DNA from: Chlamydiales bacterium
GTDB lineage: Bacteria; Chlamydiota; Chlamydiia; Chlamydiales; JAAKFR01
Direction of reading: 5' to 3'
DNA: 64,000 nucleotides
Assembly: GCA_022601535.1 (NCBI GenBank)
Contig: JAJACK010000004.1
Coordinates: forward strand, 16,506 to 80,505
Shown here: in pieces, positions 41,323 through 49,539 of the stretch
Layout of the letters: every line of letters begins with the position of its first letter
Numbering within the stretch: the first letter of the stretch is position 1
Notes under the pieces: generated by a model
The model's input: the letters and a program-made list of their open reading frames with translations, nothing else
Told to the model about the DNA's origin: nothing
Database searches by the model: none
Made by a program: the position numbers and the translations under genes

Positions 41323-41913
41323 TTACATTGCAGCCAGTTCTTCTTGAGCCTCTTTAACTTGTGACTGATAACACTTATAGCACGCCGGATAGTATTTCTC
41401 CTCACTTCCCAGTTCAATGGTAGCCCCTGAAAGGGTTGCTTTTCCATTGATATGCTTCAAATTAACAATCCCTTTCCGATTGCAAAAGTGGCATGTAGAT
41501 TTCACCTCTTCGATCGAATCAGCGATCTCCATAAGACGGCGTGACCCCTCAAAGAGGCATGTTCTAAAATCAGTACGAAGGCCGTAGCAAAGGATAGGAA
41601 TATTGAGCTCTAGCGTAATTGTACGGAGTTGATCAATCACCTCTTTAGAAAGGAATTGCACCTCATCGACCAAGATACAGCTCACTTCATCATAATTGAA
41701 AAGAAGCAGGTCGGTTTTTTCATCGACCAAAATATCGGCCTCTTTTTCAAGCCCTGCTCTTGATTTGATCTGGTTTTTCCCATACCTAAGATCTAGAGCT
41801 GGTTTAACCAGTAAAATTTTCTTCTTCTGTTGATGGTAGTTATGAGCAACTGCAAGCAAATTAAGTGTTTTTGCACTTCCTACAGTCCCATGTCGAAAAT
41901 AGAGTTTTGCCAT
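41323..41913 (-). CDS. tdk: Thymidine kinase
   Basis: 196 residues from ATG 41913, favoured by AGGG six bases upstream over the in-frame TTG at 41928. Type II thymidine kinase: P-loop variant GTVGSAKT (usual form GxMxSGKT), ILVDEVQFLSKE as Walker B, and four zinc cysteines (CHFC and CYKC). It phosphorylates thymidine to dTMP using ATP, letting the cell salvage host thymidine. The P-loop variant is unusual but retains Gly, Lys and Thr. Confidence 0.88.
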   Translation of the reverse strand: MAKLYFRHGTVGSAKTLNLLAVAHNYHQQKKKILLVKPALDLRYGKNQIKSRAGLEKEADILVDEKTDLLLFNYDEVSCILVDEVQFLSKEVIDQLRTITLELNIPILCYGLRTDFRTCLFEGSRRLMEIADSIEEVKSTCHFCNRKGIVNLKHINGKATLSGATIELGSEEKYYPACYKCYQSQVKEAQEELAAM

Positions 41914-41984
41914 ATTTTTCCCTCTCAATTGGTCTGGAAATGTTCTACAAGAAATCTTTAAAATTGTCTAGTCAGAATACAGAT

Positions 41985-43016
41985 TTATGGAGATGTGATT
42001 TCTTTCATCCGGTAGCAAGGAAGAGATTGACGGTGTTCTTTTTGAAGGTATTCGATCAATTTTTCCCGTACATAGCTACGCAACTCAAATGTCTCTTTTG
42101 CATTACCTCCTGTCAGAATAATGCGAATTTCTATTGAATGCTCCTTAGAATCTGTCACATGCACCTTCCAAACTGTTCCTGAATAGAGAGGGTGTGGTTC
42201 GATCAACTCTTTGCACTTTGCGCGGATCGCTTCAACTGAGACTGTGTAATCACAGTAGAGAAAAACAGAGCCAATCAGCTCTGAATTGACAAGATCGACA
42301 TTTTTAAATGGCTTTTCAATAAATTCTGAAATTGGCATCACAACACGCATCAAATCCCAAGTACGAATGATGATATGGGTTAAATTAATCGACTCAATCA
42401 CTCCATAGGTACCAGGGATGTGCACCCCATCTCCAATCCGCACCGTTTTATTAAAAGCGAGGAGGAAGCCACTGAAAAGGTTTGATAAGATGGGTTTTGC
42501 AGCAATTCCAGCGGCAATACCGATAATTCCAGCACCTCCCATCAAACCAAAGCCAATTTTTTTAATATTTGGAAAGAGGAGAAGCAAAAAGACGATTGTA
42601 AAAAAGAGAATGATCAAGACAGATGCACGGTAGAGAAAAACAGCTTGAGTACGAAGCATATTTTTATTCGTCTCATAAAACCGGTTGTGATAGTGGAGAA
42701 ATGCTCCATAGGTAATTTGATGTAAGATCCATCCGATCGTCAAGACAATGATAATATAAAAAATAGGATGGAGCACAGAGAGGAGAGATTCAGGAATTTC
42801 AAAAAGAGAGACGGAAAAGCGAAGGGCAATTTCAAAGAGAAGAGCTGAAAAACTGAGGCGTGTTTTATCGATGATTTTTTTGATCAATGAAGAACGCTTT
42901 GTTGTCCGGTAGAGCAATTTAATTGCAATACTGCAAGCAAGCGACGTAAAAAAGAGGATAATGACCAATATTCCAATACGAAACTGGAGAGGAAGAGCAG
43001 AAGTATCAACAAACAT
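41985..43016 (-). CDS. MscS-family mechanosensitive channel
   Basis: 343 residues. Four N-terminal membrane helices, then the pore helix GAGGIIGIAAGIAAKPILSN followed by LFSGFLLAFNKTVRIGDGV, which is the MscS TM3-beta domain signature, and the cytoplasmic cage. It opens under membrane tension to release solutes during osmotic downshift. A TATACT lies 13 bp before the ATG. Small-conductance channel family; subclass not determined. Confidence 0.9.
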   Translation of the reverse strand: MFVDTSALPLQFRIGILVIILFFTSLACSIAIKLLYRTTKRSSLIKKIIDKTRLSFSALLFEIALRFSVSLFEIPESLLSVLHPIFYIIIVLTIGWILHQITYGAFLHYHNRFYETNKNMLRTQAVFLYRASVLIILFFTIVFLLLLFPNIKKIGFGLMGGAGIIGIAAGIAAKPILSNLFSGFLLAFNKTVRIGDGVHIPGTYGVIESINLTHIIIRTWDLMRVVMPISEFIEKPFKNVDLVNSELIGSVFLYCDYTVSVEAIRAKCKELIEPHPLYSGTVWKVHVTDSKEHSIEIRIILTGGNAKETFELRSYVREKLIEYLQKEHRQSLPCYRMKEITSP

Positions 43017-43165
43017 TATTTTTGCCCTGAGTATAAATTAAAATTCACTATACAAAGGCTCCAATGATTTTTTCAATCCAAACATAGAAATAAGAAAAAT
43101 ATTTATCTCGCTCCAGATTTCCATAAATTTTAACATTTCATATTAAAATTTACGGAAATTTGACT

Positions 43166-43199
43166 AAAAAAAACCCACCTTCATTTTCATGAAGATGGG
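43166..43199 (-). terminator. Strong intrinsic terminator of the RRM gene
   Basis: On the minus strand the RNA reads CCCAUCUUCAU, a GAAA tetraloop, AUGAAGGUGGG, then a U8 tract. The 11-bp stem has one G-U pair. It lies about 30 bases after the RRM stop and insulates it from mscS. Confidence 0.92.
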
Positions 43200-43229
43200 C
43201 TACAAGTTTAACAACCTGAAAGAAGAAGA

Positions 43230-43511
43230 TTAATATCTTCCTCTTGGAGGGCGGTTAAAACTCTTCTTTTCTTGAGGACGAGCCTCGTTGACAACAAGAG
43301 TTTTTCCTTGAACTTCGGTGTTATTGATTTGATCAATCGCAGCTTGACCTTCATCTTGTGATGAAAATTCAACGAATCCAAAACCTTTTGAACGGCCGGT
43401 TTCACGATCAATGATCAATTTACAACTCACGATAGAGCCGCATTCTTCAAATACTTGTCTGAGTTCTTCTTCACTCATACTATATGGGATGTTTCCTACG
43501 AATAGTTTCAT
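43230..43511 (-). CDS. RRM-domain RNA-binding protein
   Basis: 93 residues from ATG 43511, placed by the AAGGA eight bases upstream; the frame remains open farther but is not coding-like. A single RNA-recognition motif: RNP2 KLFVGNIPYS at residues 2-11 and RNP1 KGFGFVEF at about residue 44, with a basic Arg/Pro tail (SFNRPPRGRY). Such one-RRM proteins occur in cyanobacteria and several bacteria and bind mRNA, often cold-regulated. A hairpin in its leader may regulate it. Strong terminator downstream. Confidence 0.9.
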   Translation of the reverse strand: MKLFVGNIPYSMSEEELRQVFEECGSIVSCKLIIDRETGRSKGFGFVEFSSQDEGQAAIDQINNTEVQGKTLVVNEARPQEKKSFNRPPRGRY

Positions 43512-43540
43512 CTTAAAATTCCTTGAGTTATACTTTAAAA

Positions 43541-43568
43541 TGCAATGTTTTATCTTAAAAACACTGCA
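43541..43568 (-). promoter_or_regulatory. Hairpin in the 5' leader of the RRM gene
   Basis: TGCAGTGTTTT and AAAACATTGCA (minus strand) can form an 11-bp stem with one G-U pair around a 6-base loop, about 30 bases before the start codon. Possible RNA thermometer, autoregulatory site, or stability element; not demonstrated. Confidence 0.4.
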
Positions 43569-43748
43569 TACAATAGGTTCCGAATAAAATATGAGCATAC
43601 TAGAGCTGAAACCACTCGTACTTACTTCCTCGCCATTGCTTGGTCGTTTAACTCGTTCGGATACCTTTTTCAAAAAAATCAGCAATAGCTTCCTTTTTCG
43701 AAGGTAAGAGAAGGCATTGCTCTCTCCTATCTTCGAAAATTGAAGTGC

Positions 43749-44147
43749 ACCCTCCATCAAAGATGGAGGTTCCCTCATCTTCCTGCCCAAATGGAAGCAA
43801 GCTTCCATTTAGGCTTCGGAAGAGGAAAGGGATTAGCTCGCACTACGTGCTCGCTCCCGAACAAGCTCACGCTTGATCGGTCGAACCTATGTTCGAAGTG
43901 CATCTCAAGATACACCCTCCATCAAAGATGGAGGTTCCCTCATCTTCCTGCCCAAATGGAAGCAAGGCTTCCATTTAGGCTTCGGAAGAGGAAAGGGATT
44001 AGCTCGCACTACGTGCTCGCTCCCGAACAAGCTCACGCTTGATCGGTCGAACCTATGTTCGAAGTGCATCTCAAGATGCACCCTCCATCAAAGATGGAGG
44101 TTCCCTCATCTTCCTGCCCAAATGGAAGCAAGCTTCCATTTAGGCTT
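43749..44147. repeat. Hairpin-chain repeat, 2.5 copies of 165/166 bp
   Basis: Unit 1 is 43749-43913, unit 2 is 43914-44079 (one extra G), and a third, partial copy from 44080 runs into the 3' end of tRNA-Ser. Copies are almost identical. Nearly every part of a unit folds: CCTCCATC/GATGGAGG, AAATGGAAGC/GCTTCCATTT, GCAC/GTGC with flanking AGC/GCT, CAAGC/GCTTG, TCGAAC/GTTCGA, GTGCATCT/AGATGCAC. Each unit contains a copy of the tRNA-Ser 3' terminus (CGGAAGAGGA, then GGGATT). Open frames across it look accidental. The preceding bases (43512-43748) hold only the RRM leader and another hairpin (TTCGAAG/CTTCGAA near 43698-43737). Confidence 0.9.
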
Positions 44148-44232
44148 CGGAAGAGGAGGGATTCGAACCCCCGGTACCTTGCGGTACTTCTGTTTTCAAG
44201 ACAGACGCATTCGGCCACTCTGCCACTCTTCC
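44148..44232 (-). tRNA. tRNA-Ser (anticodon UGA)
   Basis: An 85-nt class II tRNA on the minus strand: acceptor GGAAGAG/CTCTTCC with discriminator G, D-arm GTGGCCGAATGC, anticodon loop CTTGAAA (UGA), long variable arm GTACCGCAAGGTAC, and T-loop GGTTCGAATC. CCA is not encoded. Its first base is the last base of the pheS stop codon, so it is probably excised from the pheS message. Confidence 0.96.
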
Positions 44233-45245
44233 TAAAATTGTTGTAGAAAATCTAAACGATTCTCCATAAATAATCTAATGTCACTAATACCATAACGGAG
44301 CATCGCTATCCGTTCAATCCCAAAACCCCACGCATAACCCGAATAAACCATCGGATCAATCCCGCCATTTTTTAAAACCTCAGGATGAACCATCCCCGCT
44401 CCAGCAACTTCCAACCACCCGCTCTTCTTGCAAACCGAACACCCCTCGCCCGAACAAAGAAAACAAGAAATGTCAACCTCACAACCCGGTTCAACAAAAG
44501 GAAAATAAGATGGGCGAATCCGCATCTCAACCCGGTGTCTGAAAAGCTTCGCAAAAAGCTCCTCCAATGTCGCAAAAAGATCTGGGAAACTCACTTCTTT
44601 ATCAATATAAAGACCCTCAATCTGATGGAAAACTACGTGCGATCTCGCCGAAATGTCTTCGTTACGAAAACACTTGCCCGGTGCAATTACTCGTATCGGA
44701 GGCTCACTCCCCTCCATCACTCGAACCTGTGTATTAGATGTGTGTGTCCTTAATAATACTTCAGGTTGAAGATAAAAAGTATCCTGCATGTCTCTAGCAG
44801 GATGGTCTTTGGGGAAATTTAATGCTTCAAAATTGTAATAATCACTCTCAATGTCAGGGCCGTATTGAACTGTAAAACCCATCCCCTGTAAAATCTCAAT
44901 CGACTCGTGGAGAAGCGTTGTAATCACATGCTCCCCTCCTCCGTTGCGACCACTGCCAGGAAGAGTGATGTCTTCCCTCTCTCGACCAAGACGGTCATCG
45001 AGCTCAGCACGAAAAAGGGTCGTCGCAAGCTCAGTCAACTGCTCTGTAATGTAAACCTTTAAGTCATTGATTTGCTTCCCTAAAATAGGACGCTCAGCAG
45101 AGGATGCATTGCGCAAATCCTGCATGAGCGCTTGCACCTTACCTTTCTTCCCAAGGTAAGATACTTTTAGAGATTCGACCTCTTTGGCCGTTCGGCAATT
45201 TTTCCACTCGCTCTCAAATTGAGAACGAATACTTTTAATCGTCAC
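44232..45245 (-). CDS. pheS: Phenylalanyl-tRNA synthetase alpha chain
   Basis: 337 residues, class II synthetase. Motif 2 ([22 protein letters not shown]) and motif 3 ([13 protein letters not shown]) are clear, preceded by an N-terminal coiled coil that contacts tRNA. Forms the alpha2-beta2 enzyme with PheT, whose gene is not here. Downstream of rplT with 5 bp between; the TAG stop shares its G with tRNA-Ser. Confidence 0.97.
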   Translation of the reverse strand: MTIKSIRSQFESEWKNCRTAKEVESLKVSYLGKKGKVQALMQDLRNASSAERPILGKQINDLKVYITEQLTELATTLFRAELDDRLGREREDITLPGSGRNGGGEHVITTLLHESIEILQGMGFTVQYGPDIESDYYNFEALNFPKDHPARDMQDTFYLQPEVLLRTHTSNTQVRVMEGSEPPIRVIAPGKCFRNEDISARSHVVFHQIEGLYIDKEVSFPDLFATLEELFAKLFRHRVEMRIRPSYFPFVEPGCEVDISCFLCSGEGCSVCKKSGWLEVAGAGMVHPEVLKNGGIDPMVYSGYAWGFGIERIAMLRYGISDIRLFMENRLDFLQQF

Positions 45246-45250
45246 TTAAA

Positions 45251-45607
45251 CTAGGCCAGGGCTTTCTTCGCTTTTTCAACAACTTGTGTAAAGCCATCCG
45301 GATCATGGATCGCCATCTCAGATAGCATCTTTCGATTTAAATCTAGGCCAGCTTTGCTCAAACCGTGGATCAACTTGCTGTAAGATAGTCCGTTGATCTT
45401 TGCTCCAACACCAATTCTTGTAATCCAAAGAGAACGGAACTCCCGCTTCTTCAACTTCCGGTGGCGCGTATGAAAATTCATCGCACTCATGACAGCATTG
45501 CTAGTTTGACGTAGATGGTTTTTTCGATCGCCAAAAAAACCTTTTGCTCGCTTCATCAGCCGTTTACGGCTTCGTCGAGACGCTGGTGAACATGTTACAC
45601 GTACCAT
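45251..45607 (-). CDS. rplT: 50S ribosomal protein L20
   Basis: 118 residues, usual length. Basic N-terminus (TCSPASRRSRKRLMKRAKGF) and the conserved LWITRIGVGAKINGLSYSKL. Assembly protein that binds 23S rRNA and in several bacteria represses the infC-rpmI-rplT operon. Two bases after rpmI. Confidence 0.98.
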   Translation of the reverse strand: MVRVTCSPASRRSRKRLMKRAKGFFGDRKNHLRQTSNAVMSAMNFHTRHRKLKKREFRSLWITRIGVGAKINGLSYSKLIHGLSKAGLDLNRKMLSEMAIHDPDGFTQVVEKAKKALA

Positions 45608-45609
45608 GA

Positions 45610-45804
45610 TTAGACTCCCATCATTCGCTTGTATGTCTTAAGAAGTGAACCGTCGACAAGAGCTGGAGCTGCCAAGTGGCGCTTCCGCTGTGAGGATTTC
45701 TTCTCAAGTTTATGGCGACGCGCAGGTCGACGACGGAGAAGCTTTCCCCCTCCAGTCACCTTAAAACGTGAAGCCACAGATTTGTTTGTTTTCATTTTTG
45801 GCAT
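45610..45804 (-). CDS. rpmI: 50S ribosomal protein L35
   Basis: 64 residues: [20 protein letters not shown], then the basic [20 protein letters not shown] tail, typical L35. Second gene of the infC operon, 13 bp downstream of infC, with a good AAGGAG site before the start. Confidence 0.98.
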   Translation of the reverse strand: MPKMKTNKSVASRFKVTGGGKLLRRRPARRHKLEKKSSQRKRHLAAPALVDGSLLKTYKRMMGV

Positions 45805-45817
45805 AATTTCTCCTTAA

Positions 45818-46327
45818 CTACTTCTTCCCACTTGGGGCTAAGACACAAAATAAGCTCCGACCCATCATTTTCAATGGAGCTTCTACTGTCCCTATATCCT
45901 TTAATTCATCGATCAGGCGTTGAACCACTTTCCGTCCATTCTCTGGATACGCCATCTCTCTCCCTCTAAACATACAGGTCACTTTGACCTTATACCCTTT
46001 CTCCAAAAACTGGTGCGAACGCTTCAACTTTGTGTTGAGGTCGTGATCATCGATATTTGGCTTTAGCTTGATCTCTTTGATCTTCACCTGATGCTGCGTC
46101 TTCTTGCTCTCTTTCTCCCGCTTTGTCTGATCAAAACGGAATTTTCCATAGTCGATAATCTTACAAACAGGTGGTTTTGCTAGAGGCGCAACCTCTACAA
46201 GATCAAGATTTTGCTCATTTGCTAAGTTCTGAGCATCACGCGTATCCATGATTCCTAGTTGCGATCCATCGGCTCCAATGACACGTACTTGCGGGATCCG
46301 AATCTGCCGATTCACTCTCAAATTCAA
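45818..46327 (-). CDS. infC: Translation initiation factor IF-3, TTG start
   Basis: 169 residues with both IF-3 domains: N-terminal [40 protein letters not shown], and C-terminal [20 protein letters not shown]. The frame is closed by a TAA two codons upstream of TTG 46327, and GGAG lies nine bases before it; the only other options are a second TTG (46321) or GTG (46315). Rare initiators are typical of infC because IF-3 discriminates against them and so autoregulates. First gene of infC-rpmI-rplT-pheS-tRNA. Confidence 0.95.
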   Translation of the reverse strand: MNLRVNRQIRIPQVRVIGADGSQLGIMDTRDAQNLANEQNLDLVEVAPLAKPPVCKIIDYGKFRFDQTKREKESKKTQHQVKIKEIKLKPNIDDHDLNTKLKRSHQFLEKGYKVKVTCMFRGREMAYPENGRKVVQRLIDELKDIGTVEAPLKMMGRSLFCVLAPSGKK

Positions 46328-46596
46328 ATTTTAGTGCTCCAAATCAATATCAAAGGGGAAATGTTACCTTTTTATGAATAGAGAAGCAAGAGATTATTTT
46401 TTCCACAACACCCTCTCTCCTAAGAGAGATCTTTTGCCTCATTTAGATTTAAAATAAACCTATACTTTATATAATCTTTATATTAAAACTACCCCTCTTC
46501 GACGACACAAATAAAAAATAAACAGTTTTAATTAAATGCATATTTTTATATAATATTTATATAAATCAAAAAAAACCACAAACAAAGGAGAATAAA
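46328..46596. other. Intergenic region between infC and the 46597 gene
   Basis: 269 bp separating divergent genes. A small inverted repeat (CTCTCTC/GAGAGA, about 46421-46433) is the only structure seen. The 46470-46590 part is very A+T-rich with TATATTTATATAA-type tracts, and probably contains promoters for both genes, but none is clear enough to place. Confidence 0.5.
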
Positions 46597-47049
46597 ATGT
46601 CATATTCAAATGAAATGTCATATTCACCAGCAACAAAACAAGAAGACGCCGTTCCAAAGGGATGGGAGACTTGCGCAGCAAATCCATGCTCATGGTCTGC
46701 TCTCTCCGTGGCAACAACTGCTGCAACTGTGATTGCAATCATGGCCGCAGCTGGGGCTGGAGGAGCAACACCTGCTGCGCTTGGAGGAAGTTTCATCGCT
46801 GCTGGAGGTTTGTCTTTAATCTATGCTTTCCGAGCATACCAACAAGGAAACACCAAAGAATTTATCACTTCTTTAGTTACGGCTGTGATCTTATTGACTG
46901 TTGGAGGATTAGTCCTTTCACAAAATGGACTTCCCCTTAAAACAGCAGCTTGGACCTACCTTGGCTCCTCTATAGCAATGTTCACACTTTCTATCTCACA
47001 TCATTTGTCCTCTACCCTTGGAGAAGCTGTTGGAGAAGCTGAATCTTAA
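46597..47049 (+). CDS. Small membrane protein, Inc-like candidate
   Basis: 150 residues. The 30-residue N-terminus is polar and Ser-rich, then hydrophobic stretches ALSVATTAATVIAIMAAAGA, GGSFIAAGGLSLIYAF, FITSLVTAVILLTVGGLVL and AWTYLGSSIAMFTLSI. AAGGAG six bases before the ATG is strong. It has no signal sequence and no homologue I recognise. Paired hydrophobic segments resemble inclusion-membrane proteins, without further support. A bidirectional terminator follows. Confidence 0.55.
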   Translation: MSYSNEMSYSPATKQEDAVPKGWETCAANPCSWSALSVATTAATVIAIMAAAGAGGATPAALGGSFIAAGGLSLIYAFRAYQQGNTKEFITSLVTAVILLTVGGLVLSQNGLPLKTAAWTYLGSSIAMFTLSISHHLSSTLGEAVGEAES

Positions 47050-47094
47050 CGGTTTGACACTCTTTTAAAAAAGAGTTGTTATCTATGTATAAAA

Positions 47095-47126
47095 AAAAGC
47101 TGTAGAACTTTTGTTCTACAGCTTTT
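47095..47126 (+). terminator. Bidirectional intrinsic terminator
   Basis: AAAAGCTGTAGAAC (47095-47108), TTTT loop, GTTCTACAGCTTTT (47113-47126): a perfect 14-bp inverted repeat with A and T tracts on both sides, able to stop transcripts from the 46597 gene (+) and from tRNA-Val (-). Confidence 0.9.
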
Positions 47127-47133
47127 ATTGTTT

Positions 47134-47207
47134 TGGGATATAGCTGACTCGAACAGCTGACCTCCACGATGTCAACGTGGCGCTCTAACCAACTGAGCTA
47201 ATACCCC
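47134..47207 (-). tRNA. tRNA-Val (anticodon GAC)
   Basis: 74 nt on the minus strand: acceptor GGGGTAT/ATATCCC with G-U pairs and discriminator A, D-arm TAGCTCAGTTGGTTAGAGC, anticodon loop TTGACAT (GAC), and T-loop TGTTCGAGTCA. CCA not encoded. The terminator at 47095-47126 lies directly 3'. Confidence 0.96.
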
Positions 47208-47248
47208 ATGAAGGCTCGCTAGAATACAACTAAGTAGAAAATTGCGCA

Positions 47249-47788
47249 ATGGAAAAATTTGATACCTATTCTCTTTGGAAATCTCACCTTAAACCGGGTG
47301 ACCTTATTATCGATGCGACAATTGGTAATGGACACGACACTCTCCTTTTGGCAAAAATTTTGGCCGGCGATGGAACGCTTATTGGCTACGATATTCAAAA
47401 AAAAGCGATCGAATCGACAGAAAAAAAACTTTTAACACTCTTCCCCCATGAACGGAAAATCATCTCTTTAAAGCAAAAATCTCATGCAAATTTTGACGAA
47501 CAAGGGGCTGCTTTGATTGTCTATAACCTTGGCTATTTGCCTACGGGGGATAAAAAAATTACAACCTTGACTGAAACAACGTTGCAGAGTTTAGAGAGTG
47601 CTTTTTCTATTTTGGATAAAAATGGAATGTTATCGATCATGTGCTATCCAGGACATGGGGAAGGAGAAAAAGAGGAGCGCGCTATCTTAAAATTCCTTTC
47701 ACAAGTTGATAAGCGGTGGGTGGTTCGTCACACAAAACTTGTCAACCGGCACAAAGCTCCTTCTTGGATCGTAGTGATTCCATCATAA
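47249..47788 (+). CDS. YtqB-like SAM-dependent rRNA methylase family protein
   Basis: 179 residues, class I methyltransferase fold: SAM motif LIIDATIGNGHDTLLLAK at about residue 19, IGYDIQKKAI, and the family-specific NLGYLPTGDKK, followed by CYPGHGEGEKEE and NRHKAPSWIVV. The YtqB/MraW_like family is annotated as predicted rRNA methylase. Target unknown. It overlaps the opposing folC by 47 bp. The position resembles CT830 as I recall. Confidence 0.85.
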   Translation: MEKFDTYSLWKSHLKPGDLIIDATIGNGHDTLLLAKILAGDGTLIGYDIQKKAIESTEKKLLTLFPHERKIISLKQKSHANFDEQGAALIVYNLGYLPTGDKKITTLTETTLQSLESAFSILDKNGMLSIMCYPGHGEGEKEERAILKFLSQVDKRWVVRHTKLVNRHKAPSWIVVIPS

Positions 47789-48758
47789 AATGAGATCCAC
47801 AAATGATGAGCATCTCTCTTCGTGCTTTAGCTTCTTGCTCTGCTTTTTCAAATGTGCCTAAAAGATCGGGATCTCCGATGGGAAGAGCGCGGGGATGGTT
47901 AGCCCAAGCGAGGTGCACCTCTCCTTTTTTCTTTAAAAATTGGACCATAGCTTCGTGCTCTTTGTCTGCTGAAAAGGCGGCAATAATCCGAAACTTTTTA
48001 CCGGGAAAGGTGTGTTCGAGTCTTTTAAAAAGTGCTTCTAACGCTGGAAGGTTGTGTGCAACATCGTAGACAGTATTCCCCTCGATTTCAAAACGTCCTG
48101 GTGGAACCATTGAGAGATCTGCGTAGGGGACTCCTAGGATATCAAGTGCTTGTTTTGCTAAGGATTGATTCTCTTCTTCGTAATGCGTAAACTCTCCTTT
48201 TGCTTCGACAAAGGGAACTCCTTGTTTGAGGATCCCTCTTTTTTCAGCTCTAATCTTTTCTAGCGTATCTCCTAGGTATTGGCAATGATCCATCCCAATG
48301 GAGGTGATGACAGAAACTTCTGGTGTAATAATATTGGTTGCATCGAGCCTTCCTCCCATTCCTACTTCAATCACGCCGTAGTCAATTTTAGCTTCGGCAA
48401 AATAGAGAAAGGCTGCCATGGTCACAGTTTCAAAGTAGGTGAGGTTGAAGGGGAGCACTTTTGCAAGGTAATGCTCGAGTTTTTCGTCAGAAATGGGCTT
48501 TAAATCGATCCGCATCCGTTCATTGACACGGTAGAGATGAGGTGAGGTAAAGAGACCCACTCGATGACCTGCTTGACCAAGAGCTGAGGCAATTTTCCAA
48601 CAGACAGACCCTTTGCCATTTGTCCCTGCAACGTGGATACTTTTAAATTGTTTTGAGGGAGAGCCAAGCTGTTTGTCGATCTGTCGTATCTCTTCGAGCC
48701 CAAGCTTCATCCCCTTCACTTCAAAGGCTAAGTTAAGAAGTTTGTCAACTGAGGGCAT
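47742..48758 (-). CDS. folC: Folylpolyglutamate/dihydrofolate synthase
   Basis: 338 residues, Mur-ligase fold. P-loop HVAGTNGKGSVCWKIASALG near residue 43, ETVTMAAFLYFAE, VGMGGRLDATN, and SVITSIGMDHCQYLGDTLEKI are present, and C-terminal YDVAHNLPALEAL. It is roughly 80 residues shorter than common FolC; the loss lies between the AKQAL helix and PGRFEIE. Adds glutamate to folates and may also make dihydrofolate. It overlaps the PHP gene by about 14 bp. Confidence 0.88.
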   Translation of the reverse strand: MPSVDKLLNLAFEVKGMKLGLEEIRQIDKQLGSPSKQFKSIHVAGTNGKGSVCWKIASALGQAGHRVGLFTSPHLYRVNERMRIDLKPISDEKLEHYLAKVLPFNLTYFETVTMAAFLYFAEAKIDYGVIEVGMGGRLDATNIITPEVSVITSIGMDHCQYLGDTLEKIRAEKRGILKQGVPFVEAKGEFTHYEEENQSLAKQALDILGVPYADLSMVPPGRFEIEGNTVYDVAHNLPALEALFKRLEHTFPGKKFRIIAAFSADKEHEAMVQFLKKKGEVHLAWANHPRALPIGDPDLLGTFEKAEQEAKARREMLIICGSHFMMESLRSKKELCAG

Positions 48759-49539
48759 CGAAACTATCCTTTCCTACCCAAGAACTACCGAGAACATTGA
48801 GTGGTTTTACAGATCCGTGGTAGTCGGAACCTCCTGTTACAATCCACCCTTTTTCTTTGCCAATATCGATCCATTTTTTCTCTCGATGAAAGGGCATTTT
48901 TGCATAATACCCTTCAATTCCATCAAATGGGAGTGTGAGAACATGCCGAACGGTATTTGAACGAGAAATGAGATGGGGATGGGCTAACACCGCTTTCCCT
49001 CCTCCTTGATGGATCACATCGATTGTTTCCGAAACTGTGATCGGTTCACCGGGATCGTATGCTGCTTTCCCTTCACCAAGGTAGAGGTCAAATGCTTCTC
49101 TAATCGTTGAAATAAACCCTCTTTTTTGCAATGCAAGTGCAATATGTGGACGTCCAATTGTTCCACTACTACCCAATTCTTCAAGCTCGATATCAATTCC
49201 TAGTTTGGAGAGATTGGCCAAAATCTTTAGATTGCGGTCACGTCGTCTTATTTGGTGTTGATTGCAAAGCTCTTGGATATGTGGGCTTTTGATGTCGTAT
49301 CCATAACCTAAGACATGGACGGGATCTCCTTTATAGGAGGCAGAGAATTCTACACCTGGCAAAAGAAGAAAGTTGCGCTCTTTTGCAGCGAAAAGAGCCT
49401 CTGGGTAGGCTGCTGTAGTGTCGTGGTCGGTAATCGAGAGGGCGGAAAGCCCCGATTCGATAGCAAGTTCAATCAATCTCTCTGGGGAGTCAGTTCCATC
49501 TGAAAAGAAGCTGTGACAGTGTAGGTCGGCCTTAAACAT
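48745..49539 (-). CDS. PHP-domain phosphoesterase (RnaseAM/TrpH-like)
   Basis: 264 residues from ATG 49539; the frame extends to 49566 but the family starts at FKADLHCHSFFSDG. Metal motifs DLHCHS, SITDHDT, and the late HPHL and GGSDYHG are clear. This family includes E. coli YciV, a 5'-3' exoribonuclease and 3',5'-nucleotide phosphatase. Overlaps murB by a few bases and folC, making a nusB-murB-PHP-folC unit. Confidence 0.85.
   Translation of the reverse strand: MFKADLHCHSFFSDGTDSPERLIELAIESGLSALSITDHDTTAAYPEALFAAKERNFLLLPGVEFSASYKGDPVHVLGYGYDIKSPHIQELCNQHQIRRRDRNLKILANLSKLGIDIELEELGSSGTIGRPHIALALQKRGFISTIREAFDLYLGEGKAAYDPGEPITVSETIDVIHQGGGKAVLAHPHLISRSNTVRHVLTLPFDGIEGYYAKMPFHREKKWIDIGKEKGWIVTGGSDYHGSVKPLNVLGSSWVGKDSFDALS

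Noticed and set aside
43512..43808. N-terminal extension of the RRM protein to 192 aa
   Set aside because: The extension runs through the leader hairpin and repeat region, while ATG 43511 has AAGGA at the right spacing and aligns with RRM family starts.
43749..44147. Hairpin repeat as a CRISPR array or coding gene
   Set aside because: The unit is 165 bp with no unique spacers; open frames across it give low-complexity products with no start site and change with one-base differences between copies.
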